A DNA stretch of 64,000 nt from Desulfovibrio sp. (GCA_024699605.1 JAILPJ010000028.1:1-64000); one strand, 5' to 3'; positions 50,894-61,845 are shown, numbered from the stretch's first letter. The notes: generated by a model from the letters alone, not told the origin. Numbers and translations: made by a program.

Positions 50894-52618
50894 ATGTCAG
50901 AAAAGGATAGCGGACAAGAAGAGCTTAATTTTGAAGCAGCCCTTGAAAACTACATGACCGCCGAATTCGGCGATCTGGAAGAGGGATCGATTACCAAGGG
51001 CGAAGTTGTCCGCGTGGACGACGACACCGTGCTGGTGGATGTGAACTTCAAATCAGAGGGCCAGATTCCTGCCGCAGAATTTCGCGATGCCGATGGCAAT
51101 CTGAATATTAAAGTCGGCGACAAAATTGATGTGTACGTAGTGCGTAAGAACGAAAACGACGGCACTATCACTTTGTCGTTTGAACGGGCCAAGCGCATGC
51201 AGGTCTTTGATCAGCTCGAGGAAGTGCAAGAGAACGAGCGTGTCATCAAAGGTCGGATCATGCACCGCATTAAGGGCGGCTATACTGTCAATATCGGCGG
51301 TGTAGAAGCCTTTCTGCCTGGATCCCATGTGGATCTGAGGCCTGTTCCGGACATGGATGCCCTGGTCAATCAGGAATTTGAGTTCCGCGTGCTCAAGATC
51401 AATCGCCGCCGTAGCAATGTCATTGTTTCTCGCCGTGTGCTTCTTGAAGAAGAGCGAGACAGCAAGCGCAAAGAGCTGCTTTCCACCTTGCAGGAAGGTC
51501 AGCTGGTCACAGGCAAGGCCAAAAATATCACCGAATACGGTGTTTTTGTGGACCTTGGCGGACTCGATGGACTTCTGCACATCACCGACATGAGCTGGAA
51601 ACGTATCCGTCATCCCCGGGAGATGATTACTATGGGTCAGGAACTGACCCTCAAAGTGCTCTCCTTTGATCGGGAAAACAACAAGGTTTCCCTTGGTCTC
51701 AAACAGCTCGTGCCTGATCCTTGGAAGGATATTACCGAGCGCTATCCTGAAGGTATGAAGCGTCAGGGCAAGGTCACCAATCTTGTTGATTACGGTGCTT
51801 TCGTGGAGCTCGAGCCCGGTGTCGAAGGCCTCGTACACATCTCTGAAATGTCTTGGACTCGGAAACTTCGTCATCCTTCTCAGATGGTTCATGTGGGCGA
51901 TGAAGTTGAAGTGGTCATTCTCGGTGTGGACGGTGAGAAAAAGCGTATCAGCTTGGGTATGAAGCAGGTGCGTCCCAATCCTTGGGAACTGGTTGCCGAG
52001 AAATACCCTGAAGGTACCATTCTTGAAGGCGTTATCAAGAATATTACCGAATTCGGTATGTTCATTGGTATTGAAGATGGTATCGACGGCCTCATTCACG
52101 TTTCTGATATTTCTTGGACTCGCAAGATTCGTCATCCCAACGAGCTCTATAAAGTTGGCGATACGGTACAGGCTAAGGTCCTGACCGTGGATCAGAACAG
52201 CGAAAAGTTTACCCTGGGTATTAAACAACTGGCTGATGATCCTTGGGCGCACGTGCCTGAGACCTATCCTGAAGGCACCACAGTCAAGGGCGTCATCACC
52301 AATATTACGGATTTCGGCCTTTTTGTGGAAGTTGAAGACGGCATCGAAGGCCTGGTGCATATTTCCGAGCTGAGTGGAGGCAAAAAGGGTAAGCCTGTGC
52401 CTCAGGAAACGTATAAGGAAGGTCAGGAAATAGAAGCCAAGGTGATTCACGTCAGCGCTGAAGAACGCCGCCTTGGTCTTTCCATCAAGCAAATTCGCGA
52501 TGATGAAGATCGCCGTAAGCCCAAGGAATTCCACGCTGGACCGCAGGAAAGCGGACAGAAATTGGGTGATCTTTTGAAAGCCGCCCAAGAAGATAGCGAG
52601 AATTCCACAGGGGAATAA
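50894..52618 (+). CDS. rpsA: Ribosomal protein S1
   Basis: A 574-residue protein with six S1 RNA-binding domains in tandem; the last four carry the repeated core G-V-NITEFG-FV-G-DGL-HISDMSW. Domains 1-2 bind the ribosome and 3-6 bind mRNA. The ATG has GGAGG upstream; 16 further in-frame codons overlap the T-rich hairpin and are excluded. Complete and of normal length. A terminator follows. Confidence 0.96.
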   Translation: MSEKDSGQEELNFEAALENYMTAEFGDLEEGSITKGEVVRVDDDTVLVDVNFKSEGQIPAAEFRDADGNLNIKVGDKIDVYVVRKNENDGTITLSFERAKRMQVFDQLEEVQENERVIKGRIMHRIKGGYTVNIGGVEAFLPGSHVDLRPVPDMDALVNQEFEFRVLKINRRRSNVIVSRRVLLEEERDSKRKELLSTLQEGQLVTGKAKNITEYGVFVDLGGLDGLLHITDMSWKRIRHPREMITMGQELTLKVLSFDRENNKVSLGLKQLVPDPWKDITERYPEGMKRQGKVTNLVDYGAFVELEPGVEGLVHISEMSWTRKLRHPSQMVHVGDEVEVVILGVDGEKKRISLGMKQVRPNPWELVAEKYPEGTILEGVIKNITEFGMFIGIEDGIDGLIHVSDISWTRKIRHPNELYKVGDTVQAKVLTVDQNSEKFTLGIKQLADDPWAHVPETYPEGTTVKGVITNITDFGLFVEVEDGIEGLVHISELSGGKKGKPVPQETYKEGQEIEAKVIHVSAEERRLGLSIKQIRDDEDRRKPKEFHAGPQESGQKLGDLLKAAQEDSENSTGE

Positions 52619-52632
52619 GCACATTGCTTTGC

Positions 52633-52671
52633 TAAAAAAAAAGGCTCCTAACACTTAGGAGCCTTTTTTTT
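52633..52671. terminator. Bidirectional terminator after rpsA
   Basis: A 9-bp stem GGCTCCTAA/TTAGGAGCC with a CAC loop between an A-run and a T-run; serves rpsA and the convergent carbohydrate gene. Confidence 0.94.
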
Positions 52672-52730
52672 AGCTGTACACAAAAGTGATCTTGTCGCTA
52701 TTTGGAAGAGAAGTCTTTCAGAGACACGGG

Positions 52731-54572
52731 CTATTTTTCTCCAAAAAGCAGGCGTTCGGTACGTTGCAGTGAGGCATCCAATAGCAGGTAATCCTCGGCT
52801 ATGGTCAAAGGCGCAGCCTTGGCTAACATGGTTTTGACATCGGCTAGGGAGGCTGTACGAATCAGACCGGCAATATTTTGGATGGGAGAGAGGTCAAAGT
52901 CACTGGCCGAGCGCATGCAAGCCACTGGCAGGCCTAAGACTGCCGCCTCAAGGGCCGCTGTGGTGGAATTGGAGGCCCAGACGATGCAGTTTTTTTGCCA
53001 GTAGTTTGGCAGCGGATCTGTACCGATGCTGATCTTAGTAACAATCTCTGGCGGCAGAAACTGTCGTGGGTCAAGATAGGGATGCGGTTTGATCAGGCAG
53101 CGTAAGCCCGCAAAGAGTCCGGCTTGATAGGCCCGGACAAAGAGTTGGAGATGAGCCCGCGTTTCATCGGCAAAAAAGCTGGTTACAATCAGCAGAGTTT
53201 TTTCTTTGGCGCTTTTCAGGACTTTGGTCTTGGCCTGAGCGAGATAGCCATAGCGCAGGGCTTCCACCGCATAGAGACGCTGACTGGGTACCTTGGCTTC
53301 CAACCATTGCTTGTAGGCGCTTTGACCATTGGGACAGAGCCGATCTGGAGCGGGAAAACTTTTGTCCTGAAAGACACGCCAGTCGTCAAAATAGCGCAAA
53401 TCCGTAGGTCGAATGGTTGAGTGCTGAATGCCATAGAGCGGTCCAAAGTTCCGAGCTTTAATTTCATACGTCAGCATGCGTTCCCATGGACAGTTTTCAA
53501 GGGGAAAGATGGTCCACTGGAGCGGGCCTGCCTCTTCAGCATAGCGGGCAAAGGCTTCAGCCATCAGACAGCGTTCTAGACAGCGCCAGCCCCTGAACGA
53601 CTCCGCCCAATCCTTATAGATGAGCGGGGCGAAGTTCAGTTGCGAATGAGCAAAATGGCACTTGGACAGAAACTCGGCTTCGACTTGGCGGCTTTTGTAG
53701 GCGAGTCTGCAATAGTTTTTGACAGCACGTAACAGGTCGGCAAGACCGAGAAATTCCTCTAAATAGTGAAAGGAAAAGCCGTCTTGCCCTTTGCTGGCAA
53801 AGGTTTGGCAGAGCTTGCGGCAAGCGGCAAGATCAAGTTGCGGAGAAGGAAAACGGATAAAAAGCCAGCGAATGGGATGCCTGTGCTGGTTGTTGAGCAG
53901 GCTGTGCAGCTGTTCCCAGTAATGGGAGACAAAACGCCCCTGTTTGGCCTGATCAAGATCGATGTTGGGAAAATAGGTGACAATACTCGCGCAGTTTTGA
54001 CGTGGCGTGAGGCTTGCTCTAGGAAAATGGCGTTTAATGGTGAAGAGCCAGTGAAGACCGCGTATCAGTGCGCGTAACGGCGCAGGCAATTGGTGGTAGA
54101 TTTTCTCACGCCAGGAGCCCGCCGTTTTTTGTCGCCTCTTCGTTGCTTGCCGTGTGAGGGTATAGCCTTTTTTCTGGCATAATCTCTCGAGAATCTGCAG
54201 AATTATGGGATCCTCAAGATCCGTCACGCATTCTTGGATATGTTCTGCCTCCATCAGCTGTTCTAAAGCGCGGAGGCGAAACAGCGTGTAGAGACAGGGC
54301 GTCATCTTGGGGTGGCGTTCATAGAGCAGAGAACACCACCACATGGAAAGATCTGCGTGAATGAGCAATTGTTCAGCAAGAGGACGGCCTTGGATTGGGG
54401 TCTTACCCATCTCATAGGCCCAGGTGGCGTGTTCTTGGCGAATGGCAAGTAGATTGCTGGCAACCAATGCCGGCAGCGAATGGTGATTTTCTGGGACGTC
54501 CCAGGCCTGCCAGTGGACGGTACTGCCATGGCTTGAAGCGTTTTTGTCGGTTAAGAAAAGTGTTTTGTGCAT
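52731..54572 (-). CDS. Surface carbohydrate biosynthesis-type protein
   Basis: A 613-residue protein without membrane segments. The C-terminal half looks like a glycosyltransferase-like or capsule-transferase fold with KARNFGPLYGIQHSTIRP, a LIVTSFFADE segment, IKPHPYLDP and NSTTAALEAAVLGLPVACMR. This is the pattern of the surface-carbohydrate family annotated as TIGR04326. The donor and acceptor are unknown. It stands alone, away from other polysaccharide genes, and directly precedes the terminator shared with rpsA. Confidence 0.6.
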   Translation of the reverse strand: MHKTLFLTDKNASSHGSTVHWQAWDVPENHHSLPALVASNLLAIRQEHATWAYEMGKTPIQGRPLAEQLLIHADLSMWWCSLLYERHPKMTPCLYTLFRLRALEQLMEAEHIQECVTDLEDPIILQILERLCQKKGYTLTRQATKRRQKTAGSWREKIYHQLPAPLRALIRGLHWLFTIKRHFPRASLTPRQNCASIVTYFPNIDLDQAKQGRFVSHYWEQLHSLLNNQHRHPIRWLFIRFPSPQLDLAACRKLCQTFASKGQDGFSFHYLEEFLGLADLLRAVKNYCRLAYKSRQVEAEFLSKCHFAHSQLNFAPLIYKDWAESFRGWRCLERCLMAEAFARYAEEAGPLQWTIFPLENCPWERMLTYEIKARNFGPLYGIQHSTIRPTDLRYFDDWRVFQDKSFPAPDRLCPNGQSAYKQWLEAKVPSQRLYAVEALRYGYLAQAKTKVLKSAKEKTLLIVTSFFADETRAHLQLFVRAYQAGLFAGLRCLIKPHPYLDPRQFLPPEIVTKISIGTDPLPNYWQKNCIVWASNSTTAALEAAVLGLPVACMRSASDFDLSPIQNIAGLIRTASLADVKTMLAKAAPLTIAEDYLLLDASLQRTERLLFGEK

Positions 54573-54638
54573 GGTGTTTTTTTTTGCTGTCTTTGCCGTT
54601 TACGGACTGTAAGTGAATCGTAAGAGCCGACTTTGGGA

Positions 54639-55715
54639 TCAGCTATGCTTGGGAAAAACTGTGTGGGCCCAGGCAATGGATGAGGTATAGGGAGGACGCA
54701 GTACGCCAACTTCGGTGATGATTGCCGTAATCAAAGATGCTTCAGTCACATCAAAAGCAAAATTATAGACTGGCATCTTGTCAAGGGTGATTTGTTGTCC
54801 AAAAACATGCGTCACTTCTTCCGCCGGTCGTTCTTCAATGGGAATGGCCGAGCCGTCGGCAAGGCTGAGGTCAATGGTGGAGAGAGGCGCTGCCACATAG
54901 AAGGGGATAGCAAAGTGTTTCGCCAAAAGCGCACAGCCAAAGGTCCCAATTTTATTGGCGGTGTCGCCATTGGCAGCGATGCGGTCAGCACCCACAACCA
55001 CACTTTGAACGCGGCCTTTTTGCATCAGCAGAGCGCAGGCGTTGTCGCAGGCCAAGGTGACGGGGATCTGATCGCGGGCAAGTTCCCAGCAGGTTAAGCG
55101 GGCTCCCTGCAGAAAGGGTCGTGTTTCGTCAGCTATGACGGATATTTTTTTGCCCTGGGCTATAGCGCCTCGGATCACACCGAGGGCGGTACCATAGCCT
55201 GCTGTGGCCAACGCCCCGGCATTGCAATGGGTCAGCACACAATCGCCGTCGTTCAAAAGGGCGCCGCCATAAGCGCCTATGGCCTGGCAGATGCGGACAT
55301 CTTCGGCCTGTAGTCCTTGGGCTTCTGCGAGAAAAAGCGCTTCGATCTGCTTGGGCGTCTGATCCGGGTGTGCATCGAGAACGCGTTTCAGGCGCCCCAC
55401 AGCCCAGGCGAGATTGACTGCCGTGGGACGGGCGTGGGAGAGCTGGTCGAGCAGGAGAAGTAGCGTATTTCGAAATTGTTGGTCATCCTCGTTTTGTAGG
55501 CGAGCTTCGCGCGCAGCCAGAGCGCCAGCAAATGCTGCCGTGACGCCGATGGCCGGAGCGCCGCGTACTACCATGCTTTGTATGGCGAAAATGGCTTGAT
55601 TGAGCGTGGAACAGGTCATGTATTCTTCGCGAGTGGGAAGTTTGCGTTGATCCAGTAGCACCAGCTGCCATGCGTCTTGGTCAAAGCGGATATGGTCTGT
55701 GAAGATGGTTTCCAT
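54639..55715 (-). CDS. mtnA: Methylthioribose-1-phosphate isomerase
   Basis: A 358-residue enzyme of methionine salvage, converting MTR-1-P to MTRu-1-P. It has the family blocks [34 protein letters not shown] with the active cysteine, [16 protein letters not shown] with the catalytic aspartate, and [11 protein letters not shown]. The ATG overlaps the helicase stop (TGATG). The other salvage genes are not in the window, so it may act in a shortened or DHAP-type salvage route. Confidence 0.93.
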   Translation of the reverse strand: METIFTDHIRFDQDAWQLVLLDQRKLPTREEYMTCSTLNQAIFAIQSMVVRGAPAIGVTAAFAGALAAREARLQNEDDQQFRNTLLLLLDQLSHARPTAVNLAWAVGRLKRVLDAHPDQTPKQIEALFLAEAQGLQAEDVRICQAIGAYGGALLNDGDCVLTHCNAGALATAGYGTALGVIRGAIAQGKKISVIADETRPFLQGARLTCWELARDQIPVTLACDNACALLMQKGRVQSVVVGADRIAANGDTANKIGTFGCALLAKHFAIPFYVAAPLSTIDLSLADGSAIPIEERPAEEVTHVFGQQITLDKMPVYNFAFDVTEASLITAIITEVGVLRPPYTSSIAWAHTVFPKHS

Positions 55716-58666
55716 CAGAACGCTTCCTTGTTCTTGGGCCAAGAAAAGTTCACATCGAGACGTACTTTTTGGCCCGATTTGGCACTAAAATAGAGATGAC
55801 CGTGATTGAGTCCATAGAGATAGAGATCTCGGGTTATGCGGACATCCTGCTCACAATACTGGGCGATTTTGTCGATTTGGCCTTCTTTCCACCAGGTAAG
55901 CGCCTGAAGGCCGTCGGCGCTTTTTTGGGCCTCTAATGTGCAGCGGGCCAGAGCATCGAGAGAAATACGGTAGTGCAGCCGATCATAGACTTCTTTGAGT
56001 AGGTCGAGGCTTGGCAGCTGCATCAGATCAAAGCTGCTGAAGGGCTGGAGGACCCGATAGTCGAAACGCAGGCTGTTGAAGCCTATGACGAGCTCAGCTT
56101 CGCCAAAGCGCCTGAAGAGTTCCGCCAGTTCGTCCTGCTCAAAGCGTAAAAAACGATCCTCAAGGCTATCATAGGCTACGCAGACACTAATGCCCATTTT
56201 TTCGGGATAGTTCCAGCCGCCGACATCTTTAGCCGAGCGGCGCGTTTCCACATCAAAGACGAGATAATGCTTAGGCGGGATTTGAGGTTTTGAAGGAGGT
56301 TCAGCGACCGAGTTTTTGTCCATTGCTGTGGGTTGAGGCACAGGTGGCCATGGCTGAAAATCAGAAGGTGGGCAGGAAAGGCTGAGTGTTTGAGCAAGGA
56401 CATCGCCGTCATTGCCTTCAGCCAGTAATTCGTGCAGAAGCTCTATAGCCCCCTTTTTGCTAATAGGTCGATTGCCTGAGCCGCATTTGGGCGAATGCAC
56501 ACATGAGGGGCAGCCGTCAAAGCACTGGCAGCGGGAAATGACCTTACACGTGTCTTCAAGAATGGCTCGCGCATTGCCAAAGGCTTCACGGGTCAGTCCG
56601 CATCCGCCGGGAACGCCATCGTAGATAAAAACGCAGGAAAGCCCCAGTTGCGGATGCAGAGGCGTGGAAATGCCGCCAAAATCGTTGCGATCAGCCATCA
56701 CCTGCAGTGGCAGAAGGCCAATAATAGCGTGTTCCATGGCGTGGATAGAGCCCATGAAATGGAAAAACTGCTCTTCCATACTGAGGCGAATACTTTCAGG
56801 AATAATGTACCACAAGCCTTCCGTTTCAAAGATTTGCGGCGGTACATCGAGATTGGTGAAGTCGAGCAGGCGATTGCCGGAATTGGAACGTCGTTCATAG
56901 CCTGTGACGTGATCGGTGATGCGCAGTCGTCCCCGGCAGACAAGGCAGCGACCAAGACCCTGGCGTTGATATTCTTCCAGGATGCTTGTGCTCTTTTGGG
57001 CGCGGACACGCGTGAACCAAGGCACTTTGTCTTCGTGCACGACGATGCGACCACGCGCAGGATCAAGGCTTTGTACAAGATAGGTATGGCCGTGGTGCAA
57101 ATAGACCGCGCCAGGATGTGCTTCGTGCCAGGCTCTGTAGGTATCAAGAGAACCGATCAGTTGTCCGTTTTGATCTTCAATGAGACAGGACTGACCGCCG
57201 CTGCGCAGTGAGATATCGCGTTGGGGATTCTTGCGGAGGCTGAGAAAGCTCTGACCGTCCTTGGAGGGCAGAAGTCGTCCCATGGCGATGAGGTGCTTCA
57301 GCGCACGCTGTTCACCGACGCTGGTAAGCCAGGCTTCGCTGTTGGCGAGGGGCAATTCGTGCGCTGCGCATTCAAGATGGCGCTCGGCAATGATTTCGTT
57401 TTCTGGGTTGAGAACGGCTTTTTCGGGGCTGCGGCTGAAGAAATCGTCTGGATTGTGGATAAAATACTGATCAAGGGCGTTTTCGGCCGCAAGCAGGATG
57501 ACCACGGATTCCTGACTGGAACGGCCGACGCGTCCGCCGCGCTGTAATGTACTCATTACGGTGCCCGGATAGCCGACAAGAATACAGACATCGAGGCCGC
57601 CGATATCAATGCCGAGTTCCAGCGCACTGGTTGTCACAATACAGCGCAGTTCACCCGAAGCCATCTTGGCTTCGATCTGCCGCCGTTCTTCAGGTAAGAA
57701 ACCAGCCCGGTAAGCCGAAATGTGTTTTTTTTGTTCGGCGCTAGCAGAATGCGAAGCCCAGAGACTAATCAGTTCGGTCATTTTGCGTGACTGACAGTAG
57801 ACAATAGTCCGAAGATTACGCGCAAGGGCCAGTTTGAGGAGATCAATGGCCACTGTGGAGGGGGAAAGGACGGGGTCGATGAAGATGAAATGTCGAGCGC
57901 CCTGCGGGGCTCCTGAGGCATCAATGACTACGGGAGAGGGACTTTGGCCTGTGAGCAGACTGGCTAGTTCACCGGGATTGCCCACCGTTGCGGTGCACAA
58001 GACATAGCTCGGGTCAACCCCATAACGCCGTACAATGCGGTTCAAACGGCGGAAGACCTGGGCCATATTGCTGCCAAAAATTCCACGATAGGTGTGCGCT
58101 TCGTCCACAACGATGGTGCGCAGTCCCGCGAGAAAAGAGGTCCACTGCTCATGCCAGGGAAGAATGCCCAAGTGCAGCATCTCGGGATTGGTGATGAGCA
58201 CACGTGGGGGATTACGGCGGATTTTGCGGCGTTCATTGTCGGGGGTATCACCGTCGTAAAGAGCGGCAGTCGGCTGCGCTTCTTTGGGCCAGCGGTGCGT
58301 CATCTGGCGAAAGGATTGAAGCTGATCCTGAGCCAGGGCTTTGAGGGGGAAAAGGAAGAGGGCGTGGGCGTCGCAGTCCAGCAGACACTGCTCAAGGACA
58401 GGCAGTGTATAGATCAGGCTTTTGCCGCTGGCCGTGGGAGTACTGACGACTATGGAGTGGCCTGCACGAATATGGTCTGTCGCCAGGGATTGATGCGAGT
58501 AAAGACGGATGTCGCGTTCATCAAGGAGATTTTGAATGGCACGAGGCCAGGGATTGCGGGGAGCGGCATATTGGGCGGCTTTGGCAGGAAGGATGCGGTG
58601 ATCGGTGATTTGCTGTCTGAGTTCTGACGCCTGCAAAACCGTTTGCACGTATTGGGCAACGCTCAT
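55715..58666 (-). CDS. Fused MrfA-like helicase and MrfB-like exonuclease
   Basis: A 983-residue fusion. Residues 1-760 are a superfamily 2 helicase: Walker A TPTASGKS (76-83), DEAH box (188-191), TAT motif (225-227), QRGGRVGR (375-382). A zinc module follows (C713 or C715, C719, C722, C728), as in B. subtilis MrfA (YprA). Residues 800-950 form an RNase H-fold exonuclease: D805 and E807 in FDVET, D869 in NSLRFDY, Y937-x3-D941, as in MrfB (YprB). In B. subtilis these are two proteins acting in mitomycin-type lesion repair. Confidence 0.85.
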   Translation of the reverse strand: MSVAQYVQTVLQASELRQQITDHRILPAKAAQYAAPRNPWPRAIQNLLDERDIRLYSHQSLATDHIRAGHSIVVSTPTASGKSLIYTLPVLEQCLLDCDAHALFLFPLKALAQDQLQSFRQMTHRWPKEAQPTAALYDGDTPDNERRKIRRNPPRVLITNPEMLHLGILPWHEQWTSFLAGLRTIVVDEAHTYRGIFGSNMAQVFRRLNRIVRRYGVDPSYVLCTATVGNPGELASLLTGQSPSPVVIDASGAPQGARHFIFIDPVLSPSTVAIDLLKLALARNLRTIVYCQSRKMTELISLWASHSASAEQKKHISAYRAGFLPEERRQIEAKMASGELRCIVTTSALELGIDIGGLDVCILVGYPGTVMSTLQRGGRVGRSSQESVVILLAAENALDQYFIHNPDDFFSRSPEKAVLNPENEIIAERHLECAAHELPLANSEAWLTSVGEQRALKHLIAMGRLLPSKDGQSFLSLRKNPQRDISLRSGGQSCLIEDQNGQLIGSLDTYRAWHEAHPGAVYLHHGHTYLVQSLDPARGRIVVHEDKVPWFTRVRAQKSTSILEEYQRQGLGRCLVCRGRLRITDHVTGYERRSNSGNRLLDFTNLDVPPQIFETEGLWYIIPESIRLSMEEQFFHFMGSIHAMEHAIIGLLPLQVMADRNDFGGISTPLHPQLGLSCVFIYDGVPGGCGLTREAFGNARAILEDTCKVISRCQCFDGCPSCVHSPKCGSGNRPISKKGAIELLHELLAEGNDGDVLAQTLSLSCPPSDFQPWPPVPQPTAMDKNSVAEPPSKPQIPPKHYLVFDVETRRSAKDVGGWNYPEKMGISVCVAYDSLEDRFLRFEQDELAELFRRFGEAELVIGFNSLRFDYRVLQPFSSFDLMQLPSLDLLKEVYDRLHYRISLDALARCTLEAQKSADGLQALTWWKEGQIDKIAQYCEQDVRITRDLYLYGLNHGHLYFSAKSGQKVRLDVNFSWPKNKEAF

Positions 58667-59337
58667 GCGCGTTCACTCGCAGGTCCGGTTTTGACAACCC
58701 GGCAGGGATTGCCGCAGGCCACAGTCATGGCCGGGATATCACGCGTGACAACGCTGCCTGCCCCGATGATTGCTCCACGGCCAATATGCACGCCTTTTAA
58801 AATCAGACATTGCATACCGATCCAGGCATAATCGTCGATGCGTACCCCCAGGTCACGCTCATAACCGGGGGCTGAACTGCGCAAGTGGGCAGGCCAGGGC
58901 GCGTGGAAGTCACTGTCGACGATGACGCAGTTGGGTCCTAACAGTACGTTTTTTCCCAGGCGGATAAGTTGAGAGCGGGCGGTGATGGATGTCCCGGAAA
59001 GTTCGCAGCCGTCTCCGATTTCAATAGCTGCGCCGGGGCCAAAGACCCTGAGACGTACTGGCGCATAGAGTGTTTGCGCTGTGGCTCGCCGCCAGGAGGA
59101 AATGAAGTGTACGCCATGGCCAATGTCGATACGACCGCCAGGCCAGCGTAACAGGCCAACCGGTCCGTGGGCTGTGACTTTTTGGCCGAGGGAAATCCCC
59201 AAAAGACGAGCTTTGAGTTTGAGGGCAAGGGTACTGTAGGCTTCTCCGCAAACACGCAGGCTTGTGAGTGAAAGATAGCTGAGAATATTGCCCAGAGAGA
59301 GTCCCCGCTCGCGGGCTTTCTGCCACAAATTTGCCAT
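58663..59337 (-). CDS. Hexapeptide-repeat acetyltransferase
   Basis: A 224-residue left-handed beta-helix acyltransferase, with hexapeptide repeats such as IRLGKNVLLGPNCVIVD and WIGMQCLILKGVHIGRGAIIGAGSVVTRDI. The catalytic histidine is likely in DSDFHAPW. This is the WbbJ/maltose-acetyltransferase group acting on sugars of surface polysaccharides; the acceptor is unknown. Its stop overlaps the helicase start by four bases (ATGA). Confidence 0.8.
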   Translation of the reverse strand: MANLWQKARERGLSLGNILSYLSLTSLRVCGEAYSTLALKLKARLLGISLGQKVTAHGPVGLLRWPGGRIDIGHGVHFISSWRRATAQTLYAPVRLRVFGPGAAIEIGDGCELSGTSITARSQLIRLGKNVLLGPNCVIVDSDFHAPWPAHLRSSAPGYERDLGVRIDDYAWIGMQCLILKGVHIGRGAIIGAGSVVTRDIPAMTVACGNPCRVVKTGPASERA

Positions 59338-59345
59338 ACGTCGGC

Positions 59346-60650
59346 CTATGCGAGCACCTTGAAGGAGACCATTTCCCTTGGATGAAGTTTTGCCTGAATT
59401 TCTTTTTTTGCCTTTTGAATAGCGTAATCTGTGGTCTCATGGGTCAGGAGCACCAGTGGAACTTCGCTGAAATCTGGCTGAGCCCTCTGCATGACATGAC
59501 TCATGTTGATGCCCTCTGCGGCCATGCAGCCGGCAATGTCTCTGAGCACGCCAGGGGCATCGTCAACCATCAGCCGCATATAATAGCAGGAGGAGCCTTG
59601 ATCTGCCGGGAAGATTTCGGCTTTGGGCAAATCCAGGGCGAATCCGGTGTTGTTGGGGTATTCTTCGCGTGCCACAGCCAAAAGGTCGGCCAGGACCGCA
59701 CTGGCTGTGGGCAGGTCGCCTGCTCCGCGCCCGTGGAAAAAGAGCGAGCCTGCGGCATCTGCCTTGATGTGGATAGCGTTAAAGGCCCCTTCGACCCTGG
59801 CCAGCAGGAAGGAATGTGAGACAAGGGCCGGAAAAACGCCAGCTTCTATTTCGTGGGCGTTTTTGCCACAGGCTTTGGCTGAACCAATGAGCTTGATGTG
59901 ATAGCCCAGCTGATTGGCCAAGAGGATATCCATGGCCGAAAGGTTGCGTATGCCCTGGATGGGCAGTTGAGCAAAATCGTAGTGCACGCCAAAGGCTAAG
60001 CGGATGAGCAAAATCAATTTGTGGGCGGTATCGAAGCCATCAATATCTAAGGAAGGATCAGCCTCGGCATAGCCCTTGGCCTGAGCTTTTTGCAGGGCTG
60101 TGGCAAAATCCAGATTCTCGGCCGTCATCTGCGAGAGCACAAAATTGCTGGTGCCGTTTAAGATGCCCAAGAGGGATTGGATATGATTGGAAGCAAGACT
60201 GTCCTTCAGGGCCTGCACGATGGGAATGGCCCCAGCGACACTGGCTTCATAGCGTAAGATACGATTTTTTTCTTTGGCCTTGGCAAAGAGCGGTAGCCCC
60301 ATTTCCGCCAGCAGGGCCTTATTGGCTGTGACTATGTGCTTGCCGTGATCCAGAGCTCGGTCAATGAGGGTCTGAGCTGTGGTTTTACCGCCAATGACCT
60401 CGACAACGGCATCGATTTCAGGATCGTCGGTGAGTTGGCTTAAGTCATCGGTGACTTCAATGCCCTTTTCAAGATGCACCTTGCGTTTTTTTTGCAGATT
60501 GTGCACCAGTACGCGTTTGACAATGATGCGTTTGCCGCAGCGCCGCTCAATAATATCGCGGTTGGATTGCAAAAGGGTCATCAGACCACCGCCTACGGTG
60601 CCAAGGCCAGCCAGGCCTATGACCAGAGAATCGGCTTTGTCGTTGGCCAT
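59346..60650 (-). CDS. hom: Homoserine dehydrogenase
   Basis: A 434-residue enzyme reducing aspartate semialdehyde to homoserine for threonine and methionine. The NAD motif GLAGLGTVGGGL, catalytic region EADPSLDIDGFDTAHKL, and a C-terminal ACT domain (YYMRLMVDDAPGVLRDIA) for feedback control are present. The start is set by AAGGAG; 15 further codons upstream are excluded. It lies 10 bp after the aminotransferase gene. Confidence 0.95.
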   Translation of the reverse strand: MANDKADSLVIGLAGLGTVGGGLMTLLQSNRDIIERRCGKRIIVKRVLVHNLQKKRKVHLEKGIEVTDDLSQLTDDPEIDAVVEVIGGKTTAQTLIDRALDHGKHIVTANKALLAEMGLPLFAKAKEKNRILRYEASVAGAIPIVQALKDSLASNHIQSLLGILNGTSNFVLSQMTAENLDFATALQKAQAKGYAEADPSLDIDGFDTAHKLILLIRLAFGVHYDFAQLPIQGIRNLSAMDILLANQLGYHIKLIGSAKACGKNAHEIEAGVFPALVSHSFLLARVEGAFNAIHIKADAAGSLFFHGRGAGDLPTASAVLADLLAVAREEYPNNTGFALDLPKAEIFPADQGSSCYYMRLMVDDAPGVLRDIAGCMAAEGINMSHVMQRAQPDFSEVPLVLLTHETTDYAIQKAKKEIQAKLHPREMVSFKVLA

Positions 60651-60660
60651 TGCTTTCTCC

Positions 60661-61845
60661 TTACTTTTTTTGCAGAGCGGCAAGCTCATGGCCAACTGCC
60701 GTCAGGGCGCGTTCCAGGACTTCATCGGCCACGGCATAGGAGAAGCGGATGCAGGCATCGTCGCCAAAGGCAGCTCCGGGCACTACGGCCACATGGGCAT
60801 GGTCAAGCAGATAGGTGCAGAGTTCTGTGGAATTGTGCACGCTATCACCGTAGACGGTGTGGACGTCGCAAAAGATGTAGAAGGCGCCGTCGGGTTTGGG
60901 GCAGACGATGCCTGGCCAGCTCGAGACCTTGGCATAGGCCAGATCACGTCGGCGCTGAAAGGCTTGGCGCATTTCCAGAACACAGTCCATGGGCCCTGTG
61001 AGGGCCGCAAGGGCGGCTTTCTGGGCAATGGAGCAGATGCTTGAAGTGCTGTGCCCCTGCATGGCAGAGATCTTTTTGATCAGATCAGGATGGGCGCAGA
61101 GAAAACCGATACGCCAGCCGGTCATGGCGAAACTTTTAGAAACACCGTTGAGGATGGCGACTTGCTCAGGCTTTTTGGCAAACCAGGGCAGGGCGCTGGG
61201 AGCAGGAAAGTCTGTATAGACAAGCTGTTCGTAAATTTCGTCTGAGAGAACAAAGAGCCCGCGTTCAAGCGCCCAGTCCATAATTTTGGCAAACTCAGCT
61301 TGCGTATAGACAGCGCCTGTGGGATTGCTCGGACAATTCATGATAAGCAATTTGGTTTTGGCGCTGACGGCACGCTCCAGCATTTCGCAGTTCACCTTGA
61401 AGTTCTGATCGGCGCCTGCTTTGACAAAAATCGGTACCCCTCCGGCCAATTGCACCATATCTGGGTAACTCAGCCAGTATGGCGAAGGGATGAGCACTTC
61501 GTCTCCGTGATTCAGATAGGCCTGCAAAAAATTGTAAATACAGTGTTTGCCACCGGCACCGATGATAACGGCCTCGGCAGCTACGGGGACCTTGTGCTGT
61601 CTGCTAAAATAGTCACCAGCGGCCTTGCGCAGCTCAGGGATACCAGGAACCTGAGTATAGCGGCAAAAATTATCGTCAATAGCCTTTTTGGCCGCCTCGC
61701 AGATGTGCTTGGGGGTTGGAAAATCTGGCTCTCCCACAGCCAGACTGATGATATCAATACCCTTGGACCGCAGTTCAAGGGCTTTACTGTTGACAGCTAA
61801 GGTCAATGAGGGCTGAATGCTTTTGAGACGGTCAGATATCTGCAT
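60661..61845 (-). CDS. Class I aspartate aminotransferase
   Basis: A 394-residue PLP enzyme. The substrate region VGEPDFPTP, NCPSNPTGAVY, DEIYEQLVY and the PLP lysine in NGVSKSFAMTGWRIG place it in subgroup I-beta/gamma aminotransferases, mainly using aspartate. It supplies aspartate for the hom pathway, with which it forms an operon. Confidence 0.9.
   Translation of the reverse strand: MQISDRLKSIQPSLTLAVNSKALELRSKGIDIISLAVGEPDFPTPKHICEAAKKAIDDNFCRYTQVPGIPELRKAAGDYFSRQHKVPVAAEAVIIGAGGKHCIYNFLQAYLNHGDEVLIPSPYWLSYPDMVQLAGGVPIFVKAGADQNFKVNCEMLERAVSAKTKLLIMNCPSNPTGAVYTQAEFAKIMDWALERGLFVLSDEIYEQLVYTDFPAPSALPWFAKKPEQVAILNGVSKSFAMTGWRIGFLCAHPDLIKKISAMQGHSTSSICSIAQKAALAALTGPMDCVLEMRQAFQRRRDLAYAKVSSWPGIVCPKPDGAFYIFCDVHTVYGDSVHNSTELCTYLLDHAHVAVVPGAAFGDDACIRFSYAVADEVLERALTAVGHELAALQKK

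Noticed and set aside
51053..52654. A 533-codon open frame antisense to rpsA
   Set aside because: It is the mirror of a conserved, strongly biased S1 coding frame and has no recognisable domain or ribosome binding site. Similar long antisense frames occur opposite atpA (13844-14770) and atpD (16056-17081) for the same reason.
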